A DNA stretch of 64,000 nt from Novosphingobium sp. Chol11 (GTDB taxonomy: Bacteria > Pseudomonadota > Alphaproteobacteria > Sphingomonadales > Sphingomonadaceae): positions 1 to 64,000 of the forward strand of contig NZ_OBMU01000003.1 in the NCBI RefSeq assembly GCF_900218065.1, in the 5' to 3' direction. The notes beneath the pieces were generated by a model that saw only the letters and a program-made list of their open reading frames with translations, was not told the origin of the DNA and made no database searches. A program made the position numbers and the translations under genes. Each line of letters starts with the position of its first letter. Position 1 is the first letter of the stretch. Positions 16,573 through 25,214 of this stretch are shown here, piece by piece.

Positions 16573-18720
16573 TCAGCGGCCCATGGCGGCCACGGCTTCG
16601 GCTGCACCACGGATCGCGCCTTCGATATAGGTGACGCCGGTGCCGTCGCCGACCTCCACCACATCATGGCCCTGTGCGCGCAGGGCATTGGCAAGGGTGG
16701 AGTCGCCATGCGCGCCCATGGCAACCACCACATGATCGGCAGCAACGCTCTTCTGCTCACCGTCTGCACTGGTGAAGGTGACGCTGTTCTTGCCGATCGC
16801 GATGCCGCTCGCGCCGGGGAACATGGCCACGCCATGTTCGCGCAGTTCCGCCAGCAGGCGCATGCGGCGCACCAGCAGCAGGCCGCCGCCGAACCTGGGC
16901 GCTTCGCCGACAACCGTAACTTCACGGCCGCGTTCCATCAGGAATTCGGCCAGCTCAACGCCGACCAACTCGCCGCCGATGATCACGACGCGTTTACCGA
17001 GCGGCATCCAGGCATGGGTCGCCTTGCGCACCAGGTCGAGATTGGCGGTTGCGCCGGTCGCTGCGCCGAGCTTCGTCGCGACGCGGGTGGTCCAGCTGGT
17101 CTTGCGACGGATTTCAGCCGAATCCTCGCCCAGCATCATGCCGCGCAGATCGTCGCCCGACAGCACGAAGTCCTGATCATTGCCGGGGATCGGCGGCATG
17201 TCGCGCACGGCGCCGGTCGCGACGATGACCTTGTCGGGCTTGAGGCTGGCGATGAGGTCCGGGGTCGCGACAGTCTTCAGGCGCACATCGACCTTCGACT
17301 GGCCGATCTGGTCACGCAGCCAGTTGAGCAGCCGCTCATTGGGCTCATAAGCGAGGCCGGCGAAGCGCAGCGTGCCGCCCAGGCGATCGGATTTTTCGAG
17401 AAGCGTGACCTTCGCGCCCGCAAGGTCCAGCCTGCGCGCGGCTTCCATGCCGCCGGGGCCGCCGCCGATAACCACGACATGGCCGGGAACCTTGGCCGGG
17501 GACCAGTCGAGATCCTCATAACCGGTTTCCGACCGCACGGCGCAGCGCACCTGTTCGCGAAGATAGGCGGTGCTGACGCAGGTGTAGCAATAGATGCACG
17601 GGCGGATATCGGCCACCCGGCCTTCGGTCAGCTTGCGGGGCAGATCAGGGTCGGCGAGGAGCTTGCGACCCATGGCAAGGAAGTCGAACTCGCCCTGCGC
17701 CAACCCCTTGTCGCCGCGATCGAGCTCGACCCGACCCGACGCGATCACGGGGATCGAAACCACCTTCCGGATTGCGGCGGCGGCTTCCAGGTTGAAGGCG
17801 GGTTCATGCGGGATGTTGGAACCCGAATGGAGCTTGCCCTGGCCGACGTCATGATAGGCAGTGACGGTAAGCGCGTCGGCACCGGCCGCTTCGATCATAG
17901 GCGCCAGTTCAAGCGCATGGTCGATGGTGATGCCGTTTTTGCCCAGCTCGCGTGAATCCATCTTCACCCAGACGGGGAAATCCGGGCCGACCGCGGCGCG
18001 CACCGCGCGTACCACATCGAGGAGCAGGCGCGCGCGACCTGCCACGTCGCCGCCATATTCATCCTCGCGCGTGTTGGTGTAGGGCGAAACGAAAGAGGAG
18101 AGCAGATAGCCGTGGCCACCGTGGATCTCCAGGCCGTCCATTCCGGCGCGCTTGGCGCGTAGCGCGGCGTCGGCGAACTGGCGGATCGCATGATCGATGT
18201 CGGCCTTCTCCAGCACCTTGATCTGCGGCACCACGCCTCCGGCGAACGCAGCCATCTCTTCGGGCAGGAAAAAGTCTGGGAAGTCGCCCGCGAAGGGGGG
18301 CGGATATGCCGGAGCCCAGAGAGGATGCCCATCCTGCGCGCTGTGCCCGGCGACAAGGCCGCCATGGTGAAGCTGAGCAGCGATGCGCCCGCCTGCTGCA
18401 TGGACGGCCTCTGTCAGCTTCGTCAGGCCGGGCAGGAAGCGATCGTCCGAGATGGCGGTCTGGTTTGGCTGGACGGCGCCCACAGGCCAGGCGACGCCGG
18501 TCACGCCCATGATGATGAGGCCAGCGCCGCCCTTCGCCTGGGCGACATGATAGTCGATAAGGCGCTGGCCGACCGTACCGTCGGCTTCTGCCAGGCTGAC
18601 GCCCATGGCGGTGACGATGATGCGGTTGGGAAGGGTGAGCATACCGATCTGGCCGGGCGTGGTGAGAGATGCAGGCGCTGCGCCCGAACGGGATTGTGAA
18701 AGGGCAGGGGCAGCAGTCAT
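16573..18720 (-). CDS. FMN/4Fe-4S/FAD NADH:flavin oxidoreductase, 2,4-dienoyl-CoA reductase-like
   Basis: The 715-residue protein has three parts. An N-terminal OYE-like TIM barrel covers residues 20-370 (IEIHGGHGYLLSSFVSP-type segment). A Cys cluster C-x2-C-x2-C-x11-C near 380 (CIYCYTCVSTAYLREQVRC) should bind a 4Fe-4S centre. A C-terminal FAD/NAD(P) domain pair has VVIGGGPGGMEAARRL and VVIIGGELVGVELAE. This is the architecture of FadH, trimethylamine dehydrogenase and bile-acid enzymes BaiCD/BaiH, which reduce enoyl or enone bonds. It is transcribed alone, with an AGGAGACTC-type site before the ATG. Confidence 0.93.
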   Translation of the reverse strand: MTAAPALSQSRSGAAPASLTTPGQIGMLTLPNRIIVTAMGVSLAEADGTVGQRLIDYHVAQAKGGAGLIIMGVTGVAWPVGAVQPNQTAISDDRFLPGLTKLTEAVHAAGGRIAAQLHHGGLVAGHSAQDGHPLWAPAYPPPFAGDFPDFFLPEEMAAFAGGVVPQIKVLEKADIDHAIRQFADAALRAKRAGMDGLEIHGGHGYLLSSFVSPYTNTREDEYGGDVAGRARLLLDVVRAVRAAVGPDFPVWVKMDSRELGKNGITIDHALELAPMIEAAGADALTVTAYHDVGQGKLHSGSNIPHEPAFNLEAAAAIRKVVSIPVIASGRVELDRGDKGLAQGEFDFLAMGRKLLADPDLPRKLTEGRVADIRPCIYCYTCVSTAYLREQVRCAVRSETGYEDLDWSPAKVPGHVVVIGGGPGGMEAARRLDLAGAKVTLLEKSDRLGGTLRFAGLAYEPNERLLNWLRDQIGQSKVDVRLKTVATPDLIASLKPDKVIVATGAVRDMPPIPGNDQDFVLSGDDLRGMMLGEDSAEIRRKTSWTTRVATKLGAATGATANLDLVRKATHAWMPLGKRVVIIGGELVGVELAEFLMERGREVTVVGEAPRFGGGLLLVRRMRLLAELREHGVAMFPGASGIAIGKNSVTFTSADGEQKSVAADHVVVAMGAHGDSTLANALRAQGHDVVEVGDGTGVTYIEGAIRGAAEAVAAMGR

Positions 18721-18811
18721 GAGAGTCTCCTAATTCGCCACATGCGTATGGTCTGCTCGTCTTTTACCGCCTTGTTCACTGTTAGTCAGGCGAAAATAAC
18801 GGCGATCGCGT

Positions 18812-18830
18812 AAGAATTTGTACGATTCTT
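18812..18830. promoter_or_regulatory. candidate operator dyad upstream of the OYE-type reductase gene
   Basis: An inverted repeat AAGAAT-N7-ATTCTT lies about 90-110 bp upstream of the reductase start at 18720, in an AT-richer intergenic stretch that also has a CGATTGATCGATTCG near-palindrome just beside it. The symmetry is seen directly. A regulatory role is only inferred from position. Confidence 0.3.
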
Positions 18831-18872
18831 TCCCGATTGATCGATTCGCAAAAGAATGATCGGATCTGACAA

Positions 18873-18908
18873 TAAAAAAGGGGGGCGATCGACCGATCGC
18901 CCCCCTTT
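18873..18908 (-). terminator. Rho-independent terminator after the aldo/keto reductase gene
   Basis: A 12-bp stem GGGGGGCGATCG / CGATCGCCCCCC with a very short loop is followed, on the minus strand, by TTTTTTATT. It lies 22 bp beyond the stop of the aldo/keto reductase gene and should end that transcript. Confidence 0.85.
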
Positions 18909-18930
18909 CCATTCTTTCAGGCTTAGAAGA

Positions 18931-19893
18931 TCAGCCGATCTTAAGCGCAGCCAGTTCGTCGGCCGACAGGGTGAGCGAGGCGGCCTTGACCGCTTCCTCG
19001 ATACGGGCCGGGCTCGACGCGCCGAAGATGGGGATCACCTGCTGCGGCTGGTTCAGCAGATAGGCGAGCACGACGTCCGAAACGCTGACGCCATGCTTGG
19101 CGGCGACATCCTTGGCAGCGGCCAGACGGTCCTTGTTGACCGGGTTGTCGTAGAAGCCCTGGAGATGCTCGGGCACTTCGCCCTTTTCAGCGAAAGCGAA
19201 GTAGCCGCGGCTCTGCGAGCAGTAGGGGATGATGGCCAGGCCAGCATCCTTGAGCTTGCCGCCATGATCTTCGAAATACATCTGGTAGCCCTGAGCCGTG
19301 GCAGCCTCTTCATTGGGCTTGGCGAGGCCCCAGAAGGGTTCGACGGCGACGAAGCCAGCCTTGCCGTTCGCCTTGGCATAGTCATTGGCTTCCAGCACGC
19401 GGGCGTCGGACCAGTTGGACGCGCCGAAATAACGGATCTTGCCCGCATTCTTGGCTTCGTTGAGGAAGTCGACCAGTTCGGCAACCGGGGTTTCCGGATT
19501 GTCCATGTGGACCCAGTAGAGGTCGATCGTGTCGACGCCGAGATGCTCAAGGCTCTCGTTCAGGTCGTTGCCGATGTCGGCCGGGTTGACGCGGTTGCGA
19601 TAGTCGCCAGCGCGCATGTCGAAATGCCCGCCCTTGGTCGCGACGATCACGTCTTCGCGCTTCTTGCCCTTCAGCCAAGCGCCGATGGCGCGTTCGCTGG
19701 CACCCTTGGGCGCGTCGGGCATCCAGTCACCATAGGAACGGGCGGTGTCGACGAAATTGCCGCCCAGCTCCAGAAACTTGTCGAGGATGGCGTTGCTGCG
19801 GTCCTGGTCGATCGACCAGCCGAGCATGTTGGTGCCATAGCACAGACGGCTGACCGAGAGGTCGGTATTGGCGAGCGTGACCTTTGAAAGCAT
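18931..19893 (-). CDS. aldo/keto reductase
   Basis: The ATG at 19893 gives a 320-residue protein, preceded by AGGAG; a start 81 bases upstream would add unrelated residues. The catalytic tetrad of the AKR family is visible: Asp and Tyr in NFVDTARSYG, Lys in VIVATKGGH and His in YWVHMDNPE. AKRs are cytoplasmic NADPH-dependent TIM-barrel enzymes reducing aldehydes or ketones. The segment PIFGASSPARIEEAVKA near the end is the usual NADP contact region. It is a single-gene unit with its own terminator at the edge of the catabolic block. Confidence 0.92.
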   Translation of the reverse strand: MLSKVTLANTDLSVSRLCYGTNMLGWSIDQDRSNAILDKFLELGGNFVDTARSYGDWMPDAPKGASERAIGAWLKGKKREDVIVATKGGHFDMRAGDYRNRVNPADIGNDLNESLEHLGVDTIDLYWVHMDNPETPVAELVDFLNEAKNAGKIRYFGASNWSDARVLEANDYAKANGKAGFVAVEPFWGLAKPNEEAATAQGYQMYFEDHGGKLKDAGLAIIPYCSQSRGYFAFAEKGEVPEHLQGFYDNPVNKDRLAAAKDVAAKHGVSVSDVVLAYLLNQPQQVIPIFGASSPARIEEAVKAASLTLSADELAALKIG

Positions 19894-20135
19894 GGCTAAC
19901 TCCTGCATGGCGGCGTCTCTTGCGGGTGCAAAAGCGTGCCCTAAACTACCCCGCGAACCGGGACCGGATCGCATCCGAACTAGCGCTCAGCGCCGTTCCG
20001 GACATCCCGCGACGCACAGACAACCCTTGTTGCGCGCGTCATGGCGAGAGCGGACAGTTACGCAGCAGTTGGGGAAAAGGAAAGGGGGATTGTTCATATT
20101 CGTAGACGTTACGGAAGGGTGGAGCGCCGGCCCGG

Positions 20136-20585
20136 TCAATAGCTGCCGTTGGTGATGATGACGGTCGCGCCGAGCGTGGTCGACGGCAACGGAATGAAGC
20201 TCGCATAGCGTATCAGCGGCGACCTGCTCATGTCGTAGCGGACCTGTACCTTGAACTGTCCGACGCCGTCGGGTTGCGCTTGAATGTCCGGTGCGCCTCC
20301 GGAGCCGAGCAGCGCGCCATAGCCGTTGATCACTGCTTGGGCCCGGCTGCGCGCGAGGTCGGCGCGCTCGCTGCTGGAAAGGCCCGCCATCGCCGCCCTT
20401 GCTCCTTCGGCCGCGGCATGGCGCACGCCGAGCAGCGCGGAGAACCAGAAGGAATAGATGATGACCGCGAAGATGAGCATCAGCAGCGCTGGAGTGACGA
20501 GCGCGAACTCCAGCGCGGCTATGCCTTTCTGACAGTGGAGGAGCCGGAGCGCGGGCGTGATGCTCCTCCTGCGGCGGGGGGTCAT
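20136..20585 (-). CDS. tadE: TadE-like pseudopilin of the Tad pilus
   Basis: This 149-residue protein has a short basic N-terminus, then G-I-A-A-L-E-F-A-L-V-T-P followed by a hydrophobic helix (LLMLIFAVIIYSFWF). The Glu at position +5 after a Gly is the prepilin-type pattern of TadE/TadF minor pilins. These are processed at the inner membrane and incorporated in or assist assembly of the Flp pilus. It is the last gene of the operon, 8 bp from the pilin gene. An AHAAAEGARAAMAG-like helix follows the membrane segment as in other TadE proteins. Confidence 0.88.
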   Translation of the reverse strand: MTPRRRRSITPALRLLHCQKGIAALEFALVTPALLMLIFAVIIYSFWFSALLGVRHAAAEGARAAMAGLSSSERADLARSRAQAVINGYGALLGSGGAPDIQAQPDGVGQFKVQVRYDMSRSPLIRYASFIPLPSTTLGATVIITNGSY

Positions 20586-20592
20586 TGGCGGG

Positions 20593-20772
20593 TCAGCTGA
20601 CGCTGTTGAACAGGGCGGTGAAGGCGCCGCGCAAGCCGGTGGTGAAGTCGGTCTGAAGCGCGGTGATCGCGGCCACGATTACGCCGCCCAGCACGGCGTA
20701 TTCCACGGCGGTCAGGCCCTTCTGGTCGCGTGCAAGCCGCTTCATGAACTTGCGTAGCGGTTCGATCTTCAT
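20593..20772 (-). CDS. flp: Flp/Fap-type major pilin
   Basis: A 59-residue prepilin with DQKGLTAVEYAVLGGVIVAA: basic leader, Gly at the cleavage site, Glu at +5 and Tyr at +6, then a hydrophobic helix. This is the Flp pilin signature. The start at 20772 (MKIEPLRKF) has AGGAG seven bases upstream; two further in-frame ATGs at 20778 and 20787 overlap that site. Its place near the 3' end of the operon, rather than at the front as in many Tad loci, is unusual. Confidence 0.92.
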   Translation of the reverse strand: MKIEPLRKFMKRLARDQKGLTAVEYAVLGGVIVAAITALQTDFTTGLRGAFTALFNSVS

Positions 20773-20841
20773 CGTCATTCTCCTCATATCCCTCCGGCTA
20801 AAGATGGTCGGCGCGTGGAGGGGGGCGCGCCGCCGATTTCC

Positions 20842-22602
20842 CTAAATCAGCACCGGCACGCCGCAGCGGGCTCCCGTGACCCACACCGTCGCATGGCCAA
20901 GCTGAATGCCGAGCGCTGCGAGCAGATTGTCGAGCAGGGGATCGGCGGTGCTGCCGAGCAGCGCCCCCAGCGGGGCCGTGATCGCGCCGAGCAGTTGGGA
21001 TCGCGTGGCGGTCGCGTCGCAGACCGGCCACAGGCAGAGGTCGAGCGCTTTCACCTGAATGCCGCTTGGGGCCCCGAGGCTGTTGGTGAGCGACGTCAGC
21101 AGCGTTCCGGTCTGCGTACCGTTGCCGATGCTGGCGGGCGCGCCCGGCGTTCCGGGGCGGCCGATCGTCCCCTGGCCGCCTGGGCCGAAGACCAGAGTCC
21201 CGCTGTTGCCGGTGACTGGCTGAGCGATCGCGCGGACGTCAGCGGTGATGAGGTTGAGGACGTTCAATATTCGTGCGGGCGCTATGTCGCTGGCTGAGAG
21301 CGGCGGCATCGGGCGGGTCATGGCGCTGGCGGGGACCTGACCGATATAGGCGTTGACGAGCCCCGAGCTGGCAAGCACGCTGACCCGGCTGTCGCGCGCT
21401 TGCTCGGCTGTGCTGGCGCAACTGATCGCGCTGACGTCCGCCCTTGCTGCGGCGACATCGATCAGGACGGGCACCGTGCCGACGCTGATGCCTAGAATGT
21501 TGAGGTTGAGGCCTAAGTTGAGCTGTAACCGCAGCGCCGAAGTGCTGGCGCTGGTCTCGCCTGCCGGGCCGAAGGAGAAGCGTGGCCTGTCGATCGGACC
21601 AGTGGCGACGGCGGCGAGGCGGATCGTGCTGCCCGCCGCGACGCGGCTGATCGCGTCAGTGAGGTCGATGCTGCCCTCGCCCGCCTGCACGGCGAAAGTG
21701 AACAGCTGATAGGCGTTGATCCCGGCGCGGAGGCCCGGCTGCTCGTTCGCCTCTCCCACGGGCATGTTCTTCCACACGCCGAGCCCGAACAGGCCCTCAA
21801 GTGGAACGGGGTAGCCATTGGTGATCCGGCCTGCGACGAGGTTCAGGGTAGCTGCGGTCGCGGGCTGATCGGCAGCCTCCGCCGCTGCCAGCATCAGCGC
21901 GCGGAGGTCCACGGTGCGGCTGGTGAGCGCGCCATAGGTGCCGGTCTCGCCCACGCGCGCCGCGAGAGCGTCGAAGAAACGCCCGGCGTCGACATAGCCG
22001 TTCGCCAGGGTCCGAACGTCATTCGCGCCCAGTTGCAACTTGATGCCAAGAAGAGCGCCGAGCAGGTCGTTGACGCTGTTTACCAGCGCGTTGGTGACGG
22101 TCAGGATGCCGGAACTGACGCCCACGCCCGCTTCGTCGATGCGCGCGGCGGTAGCGGTGGCGGACAGGTCCGGGATGGGATCTGCTCCGCCCAGGACGCG
22201 GGTGAAGAATTGGCGGCTGGGCTTTCCGGTGCGGATGCGGACGGCGGTGGTCTGGCCGTTGCCGGGGCAGCGCGCGAAGCTGGCGTCGAACCGCTGCGGC
22301 GAGGAAAGGGCTGCGTCAGCGCAATAGCGGCCAAGCTCCACCGAACGCAGGATTGCGGGATCATAGCCGTTGCGGCTGAGGCTGTCGCGCGCGCGCGCCT
22401 CTGCCTGCGCGGGATACATCGCGGCGGCGAGCGCGGCGCTTTCGGTCGCGGCGCGCAGGTCGCGGCTCCCCGCATAATAGAGGCCTGCATCGAGTGCAAA
22501 GCCCATCGCGCCGACCAGCGCGGCCCCGAATGCCGCGACCATCGGCACCACGGAAGCGCGCCGGTCGTGCCACAAGGCTGGGAGGCGGCGGAGCGGCATC
22601 AT
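20842..22602 (-). CDS. tadG: TadG-like Flp pilus assembly protein
   Basis: From the ATG at 22602, which overlaps the preceding stop as ATGA, the protein is 586 residues. A basic N-terminus leads to a hydrophobic helix (VVPMVAAFGAALVGAMGFALDAG) and the TadG_N pattern AATESAALAAAMY. The rest is a large periplasmic part rich in Ala, Gly, Leu and Ser without a von Willebrand domain that I can recognise. TadG-type proteins anchor the Tad machine in the envelope. The long upstream in-frame extension is a shadow of neighbouring genes. Confidence 0.85.
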   Translation of the reverse strand: MMPLRRLPALWHDRRASVVPMVAAFGAALVGAMGFALDAGLYYAGSRDLRAATESAALAAAMYPAQAEARARDSLSRNGYDPAILRSVELGRYCADAALSSPQRFDASFARCPGNGQTTAVRIRTGKPSRQFFTRVLGGADPIPDLSATATAARIDEAGVGVSSGILTVTNALVNSVNDLLGALLGIKLQLGANDVRTLANGYVDAGRFFDALAARVGETGTYGALTSRTVDLRALMLAAAEAADQPATAATLNLVAGRITNGYPVPLEGLFGLGVWKNMPVGEANEQPGLRAGINAYQLFTFAVQAGEGSIDLTDAISRVAAGSTIRLAAVATGPIDRPRFSFGPAGETSASTSALRLQLNLGLNLNILGISVGTVPVLIDVAAARADVSAISCASTAEQARDSRVSVLASSGLVNAYIGQVPASAMTRPMPPLSASDIAPARILNVLNLITADVRAIAQPVTGNSGTLVFGPGGQGTIGRPGTPGAPASIGNGTQTGTLLTSLTNSLGAPSGIQVKALDLCLWPVCDATATRSQLLGAITAPLGALLGSTADPLLDNLLAALGIQLGHATVWVTGARCGVPVLI

Positions 22603-22817
22603 GCGATGGTGGTGGCATCCTGATCGGCGGATCGGGGAAGGGGTTGGCCGATGGATTGGAGGTAGCGGTTGCGGATGACCTGCGCCTCTTCGGCGCTTAG
22701 GCCAGTGCTTTCCTCGGCGCGGGGCGGTGAGCGCAGCTGCCATTCGACGACGCGGCGCGCCTGATCGGGCTGGGGGAGCGTGGGGGCGGAAGCCAGCAGG
22801 AGACACAGGCAGAACAT
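22599..22817 (-). CDS. small exported protein of unknown function in the Tad operon
   Basis: The 72-residue product starts with a hydrophobic segment MFCLCLLLASA that looks like a short signal peptide, followed by a charged region (RVVEWQLRSPPRAEESTGLSAEEAQVIRNRYL). Its ATG shares one base with the stop of tadD and its stop overlaps the tadG start, so it is translated within the operon. No known family is recognised. The coupling on both sides argues that it is a real gene, perhaps a periplasmic helper of the pilus. Confidence 0.7.
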   Translation of the reverse strand: MFCLCLLLASAPTLPQPDQARRVVEWQLRSPPRAEESTGLSAEEAQVIRNRYLQSIGQPLPRSADQDATTIA

Positions 22818-23425
22818 CAGGGGTCCTTCGGCATAGGGAGGCGAGCGGCTTCGAGGGCGATCTGACGGCGGACGGCGTCGCGTTCGCTCCCATCGCGGAC
22901 GGTGGAGAGGAGGGCTTCGGCCTCGGTACTCTGACCCGCTGCCCTAAGAGCCAGCAGCAGATTGTTGCGGATCACCGCCGTCCCGGGCGACAGGTCCAGC
23001 GCGCCGCGCAGGCTCTCTATCGCCTCTGCCGCCAAGCCAGCGCGCAGCTGGGCGAAGCCGAGCGCGTTGCGGAGCATCGGGTCGGCGGGGCTCGCCTGAA
23101 CGGCTTGCTGGTAGGGCGCTATCGCTTCTGCCCAGCGGCCGCGCGCGGCGAGCAGATGGCCGCGTATCGCGCTGCCGCCGCCATCGGGGAGCGCCGCTGC
23201 CGCTGCTTCCGCTCCGTTGAGATCGTTAAGGTCGAGCAGGCTGTTGACGCGCAGGATGCGCGCGTCGCGGTCGCCAGGGTAGCGGCGATCGAAATCGTCG
23301 AGATAGGCGATGGCGGCGCGCGGCCTGCCATCGGCGCGCGCCTGATGGATGAGTTGCAGATAGAGGCTGCGCGTCGATCCCGCGGTGTCGGCGGCTGCAA
23401 GCAGCAGGGGAAGCAGCCACATCAT
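22817..23425 (-). CDS. tadD: TadD-like tetratricopeptide-repeat protein
   Basis: The 202-residue protein has a hydrophobic N-terminus (MMWLLPLLLAAADTAG), likely a signal or lipoprotein-type sequence without an obvious lipobox Cys. It is followed by several TPR units, for example AIAPYQQAVQASPADPMLRNALGFAQLRAG and AIESLRGALDLSPGTAVIRNNL. TadD proteins are periplasmic or outer-membrane pilotins for the Tad secretin. The start overlaps the tadC stop by four bases. Confidence 0.87.
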   Translation of the reverse strand: MMWLLPLLLAAADTAGSTRSLYLQLIHQARADGRPRAAIAYLDDFDRRYPGDRDARILRVNSLLDLNDLNGAEAAAAALPDGGGSAIRGHLLAARGRWAEAIAPYQQAVQASPADPMLRNALGFAQLRAGLAAEAIESLRGALDLSPGTAVIRNNLLLALRAAGQSTEAEALLSTVRDGSERDAVRRQIALEAARLPMPKDP

Positions 23426-24315
23426 CGCGCGCTTGCCCGCAAAGTGTCGAGGATGGCGACGACCGGCGGCCCGCCCAGAACGATGAAGAGGGCGGGCATG
23501 AAGAAGAGGATCATCAGCACAACCATGCGCACAGTGATCCCGCCCATTGCCTCCCGCGCGCGCGCAACGCGGCGCTGGGTGAATTCGCGGGCGAATTCGC
23601 GCAGGGCCGGGGCAAGCTCGATCCCCTGGAACATGGCTTGGCGGAACAGGGAGGCAAGTTCCTTAGCGCCGCTGACGGCCACCCGCGCGGCCCAGCGGTC
23701 GAGCGCCAGTTCATAGCGCATGCCCCGATCAAGGTCGCTCACCAGCAGGCCGATCAACTCGCCATGATGCGGCACCGCCACCTGCTCGTCCCGCGCGATC
23801 GAGCGGAAACATTGGTCGAGCGACACGCCGCTTTCCAGCATCATCAGCATGAGGTCGAGCAGAAAGGGAAATTCGGCGGTGATCTTCCGTGCCCGTCCCG
23901 AAGCGAGCAGGTTCAGCATCTGTCGCGCGCCGACGAACGCAAGCCCTGCGGCGATGACGATCAGCATCGGGCGTGACATCCAGCCGCCCCATGCGATGCG
24001 GCACAGGAGCGCGGCCAGTAGCGCCGCCAGCATCGTCCCGGCGAGCCGCAGCCAGAGGAACCGGTTGACCGCGCGGGGATCCTGATAGCCTGCCAACTGC
24101 AACTGGCGCTCCAGGCTCGACCGATTGCGGCCTTCCGCGCCCAAAATCGTCGGCAGGCGGATGGCTGTCTTCGCGTGCGCCGACGTTGAGGGCGCCAATC
24201 GCGACAGCCGCGCCTCCAGCCGCCGATCGGCCATCAGCATCCGGCCGCCGAGCACGGCTATGCCAAGCCCCACAAGCGCCATGAGGAAGCAGGCGAGGAG
24301 AAAGGTCGAAGGCAT
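23422..24315 (-). CDS. tadC: TadC-like type II secretion F-domain membrane protein
   Basis: A 297-residue inner-membrane protein with an N-terminal membrane helix, further helices near residues 90-130 and one at the C-terminus. Between them is the cytoplasmic T2SSF domain (FPFLLDLMLMMLESGVSLDQ, then AMFQGIELAPALREFA). TadB and TadC form the platform on which the ATPase CpaF acts. Its start and stop abut tadB and tadD, as expected for the operon order. Confidence 0.92.
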   Translation of the reverse strand: MPSTFLLACFLMALVGLGIAVLGGRMLMADRRLEARLSRLAPSTSAHAKTAIRLPTILGAEGRNRSSLERQLQLAGYQDPRAVNRFLWLRLAGTMLAALLAALLCRIAWGGWMSRPMLIVIAAGLAFVGARQMLNLLASGRARKITAEFPFLLDLMLMMLESGVSLDQCFRSIARDEQVAVPHHGELIGLLVSDLDRGMRYELALDRWAARVAVSGAKELASLFRQAMFQGIELAPALREFAREFTQRRVARAREAMGGITVRMVVLMILFFMPALFIVLGGPPVVAILDTLRASAR

Positions 24316-25214
24316 CAGAAGGCGAGCCTCATCACGCGGCGCATGACGAGCATGCCCGCGATCTGGAGTCCGATCGCGATCACCGCCATTCGATGCCCCC
24401 GCGCATCGTCGAGGAAGAAGTCGATATAGGCGGGGTTGGATGCCATCAGCAGCGCCATTGCGACGATCGGCATGGCGATGAGCACGCGTGAACTGACCTT
24501 GGCTTCGGACGTCGCAGCTTTCAGTTCGCGGGCGATGCGGATGCGTTCGCGCAGGATCGCGGAAAGGTTCGACAGGACGGCGCTGACCGGGCCGCCATAG
24601 CGCATGTTGGTGCGGATCGCCGCTGCCAGCATCGACATTTCAGGAACGTGGAGACGGTCGGCGAGCTGCTGCATCGCCTCGCTCACCGGCGCGCCGAGTT
24701 CAAGCCGCCGTGCGGCTGGGGCAAGATAGCTGCGCACGATCGCGGGGGCATCGGGGAGCGACCGTTCCAGCGCCTGGGGCAAGGAGCTGCCGACCGCCTG
24801 CATCTGCCGCACGGCATCGATGTAGAAGGGCAACGCTTCGATGAGGGCGTTCACCCGGCGCTGCGCCCGTGCCCTGATCCACAGGAACAAAATGGCGGGG
24901 GGCAGCGGCAAAAGGAGAATAGTCGCAACCGGCCCGGTGGCGAGCAAAATGGCGAGGGCGAACAACGCCATGCACCCGCCGAAGATACCGATTGCGCGCG
25001 TCGTCACTTCCAGCTGCGCCCGCGCCAGTATCGGCGCGGCGAGACTGGGCACTGTCAGGCGGGCGCTTTGGCGAAGATCCGGGGCGTCGCCGGGCGCGAT
25101 CGCCGCCAGCCGCCGCGAAAGCCGCGCCTGTTCCCGCGCTCGCAGGGCGAGCAGCGGCGAGACCGCCGCCGCCAGCGTCAACAGCCCGAGCAGGAGGAAC
25201 GCCGCTGCCTTCAC
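24315..25214 (-). CDS. tadB: TadB-like type II secretion F-domain membrane protein
   Basis: A 299-residue membrane protein with an N-terminal helix (FLLLGLLTLAAAVSPLLAL), a hydrophobic pair around residues 75-110, the T2SSF domain (LPFYIDAVRQMQAVGSSLPQ and AIRTNMRYGGPVSAVL) and two C-terminal helices. It partners TadC as the inner-membrane platform of the Tad pilus. The start overlaps the cpaF stop by four bases. Confidence 0.92.
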   Translation of the reverse strand: MKAAAFLLLGLLTLAAAVSPLLALRAREQARLSRRLAAIAPGDAPDLRQSARLTVPSLAAPILARAQLEVTTRAIGIFGGCMALFALAILLATGPVATILLLPLPPAILFLWIRARAQRRVNALIEALPFYIDAVRQMQAVGSSLPQALERSLPDAPAIVRSYLAPAARRLELGAPVSEAMQQLADRLHVPEMSMLAAAIRTNMRYGGPVSAVLSNLSAILRERIRIARELKAATSEAKVSSRVLIAMPIVAMALLMASNPAYIDFFLDDARGHRMAVIAIGLQIAGMLVMRRVMRLAF

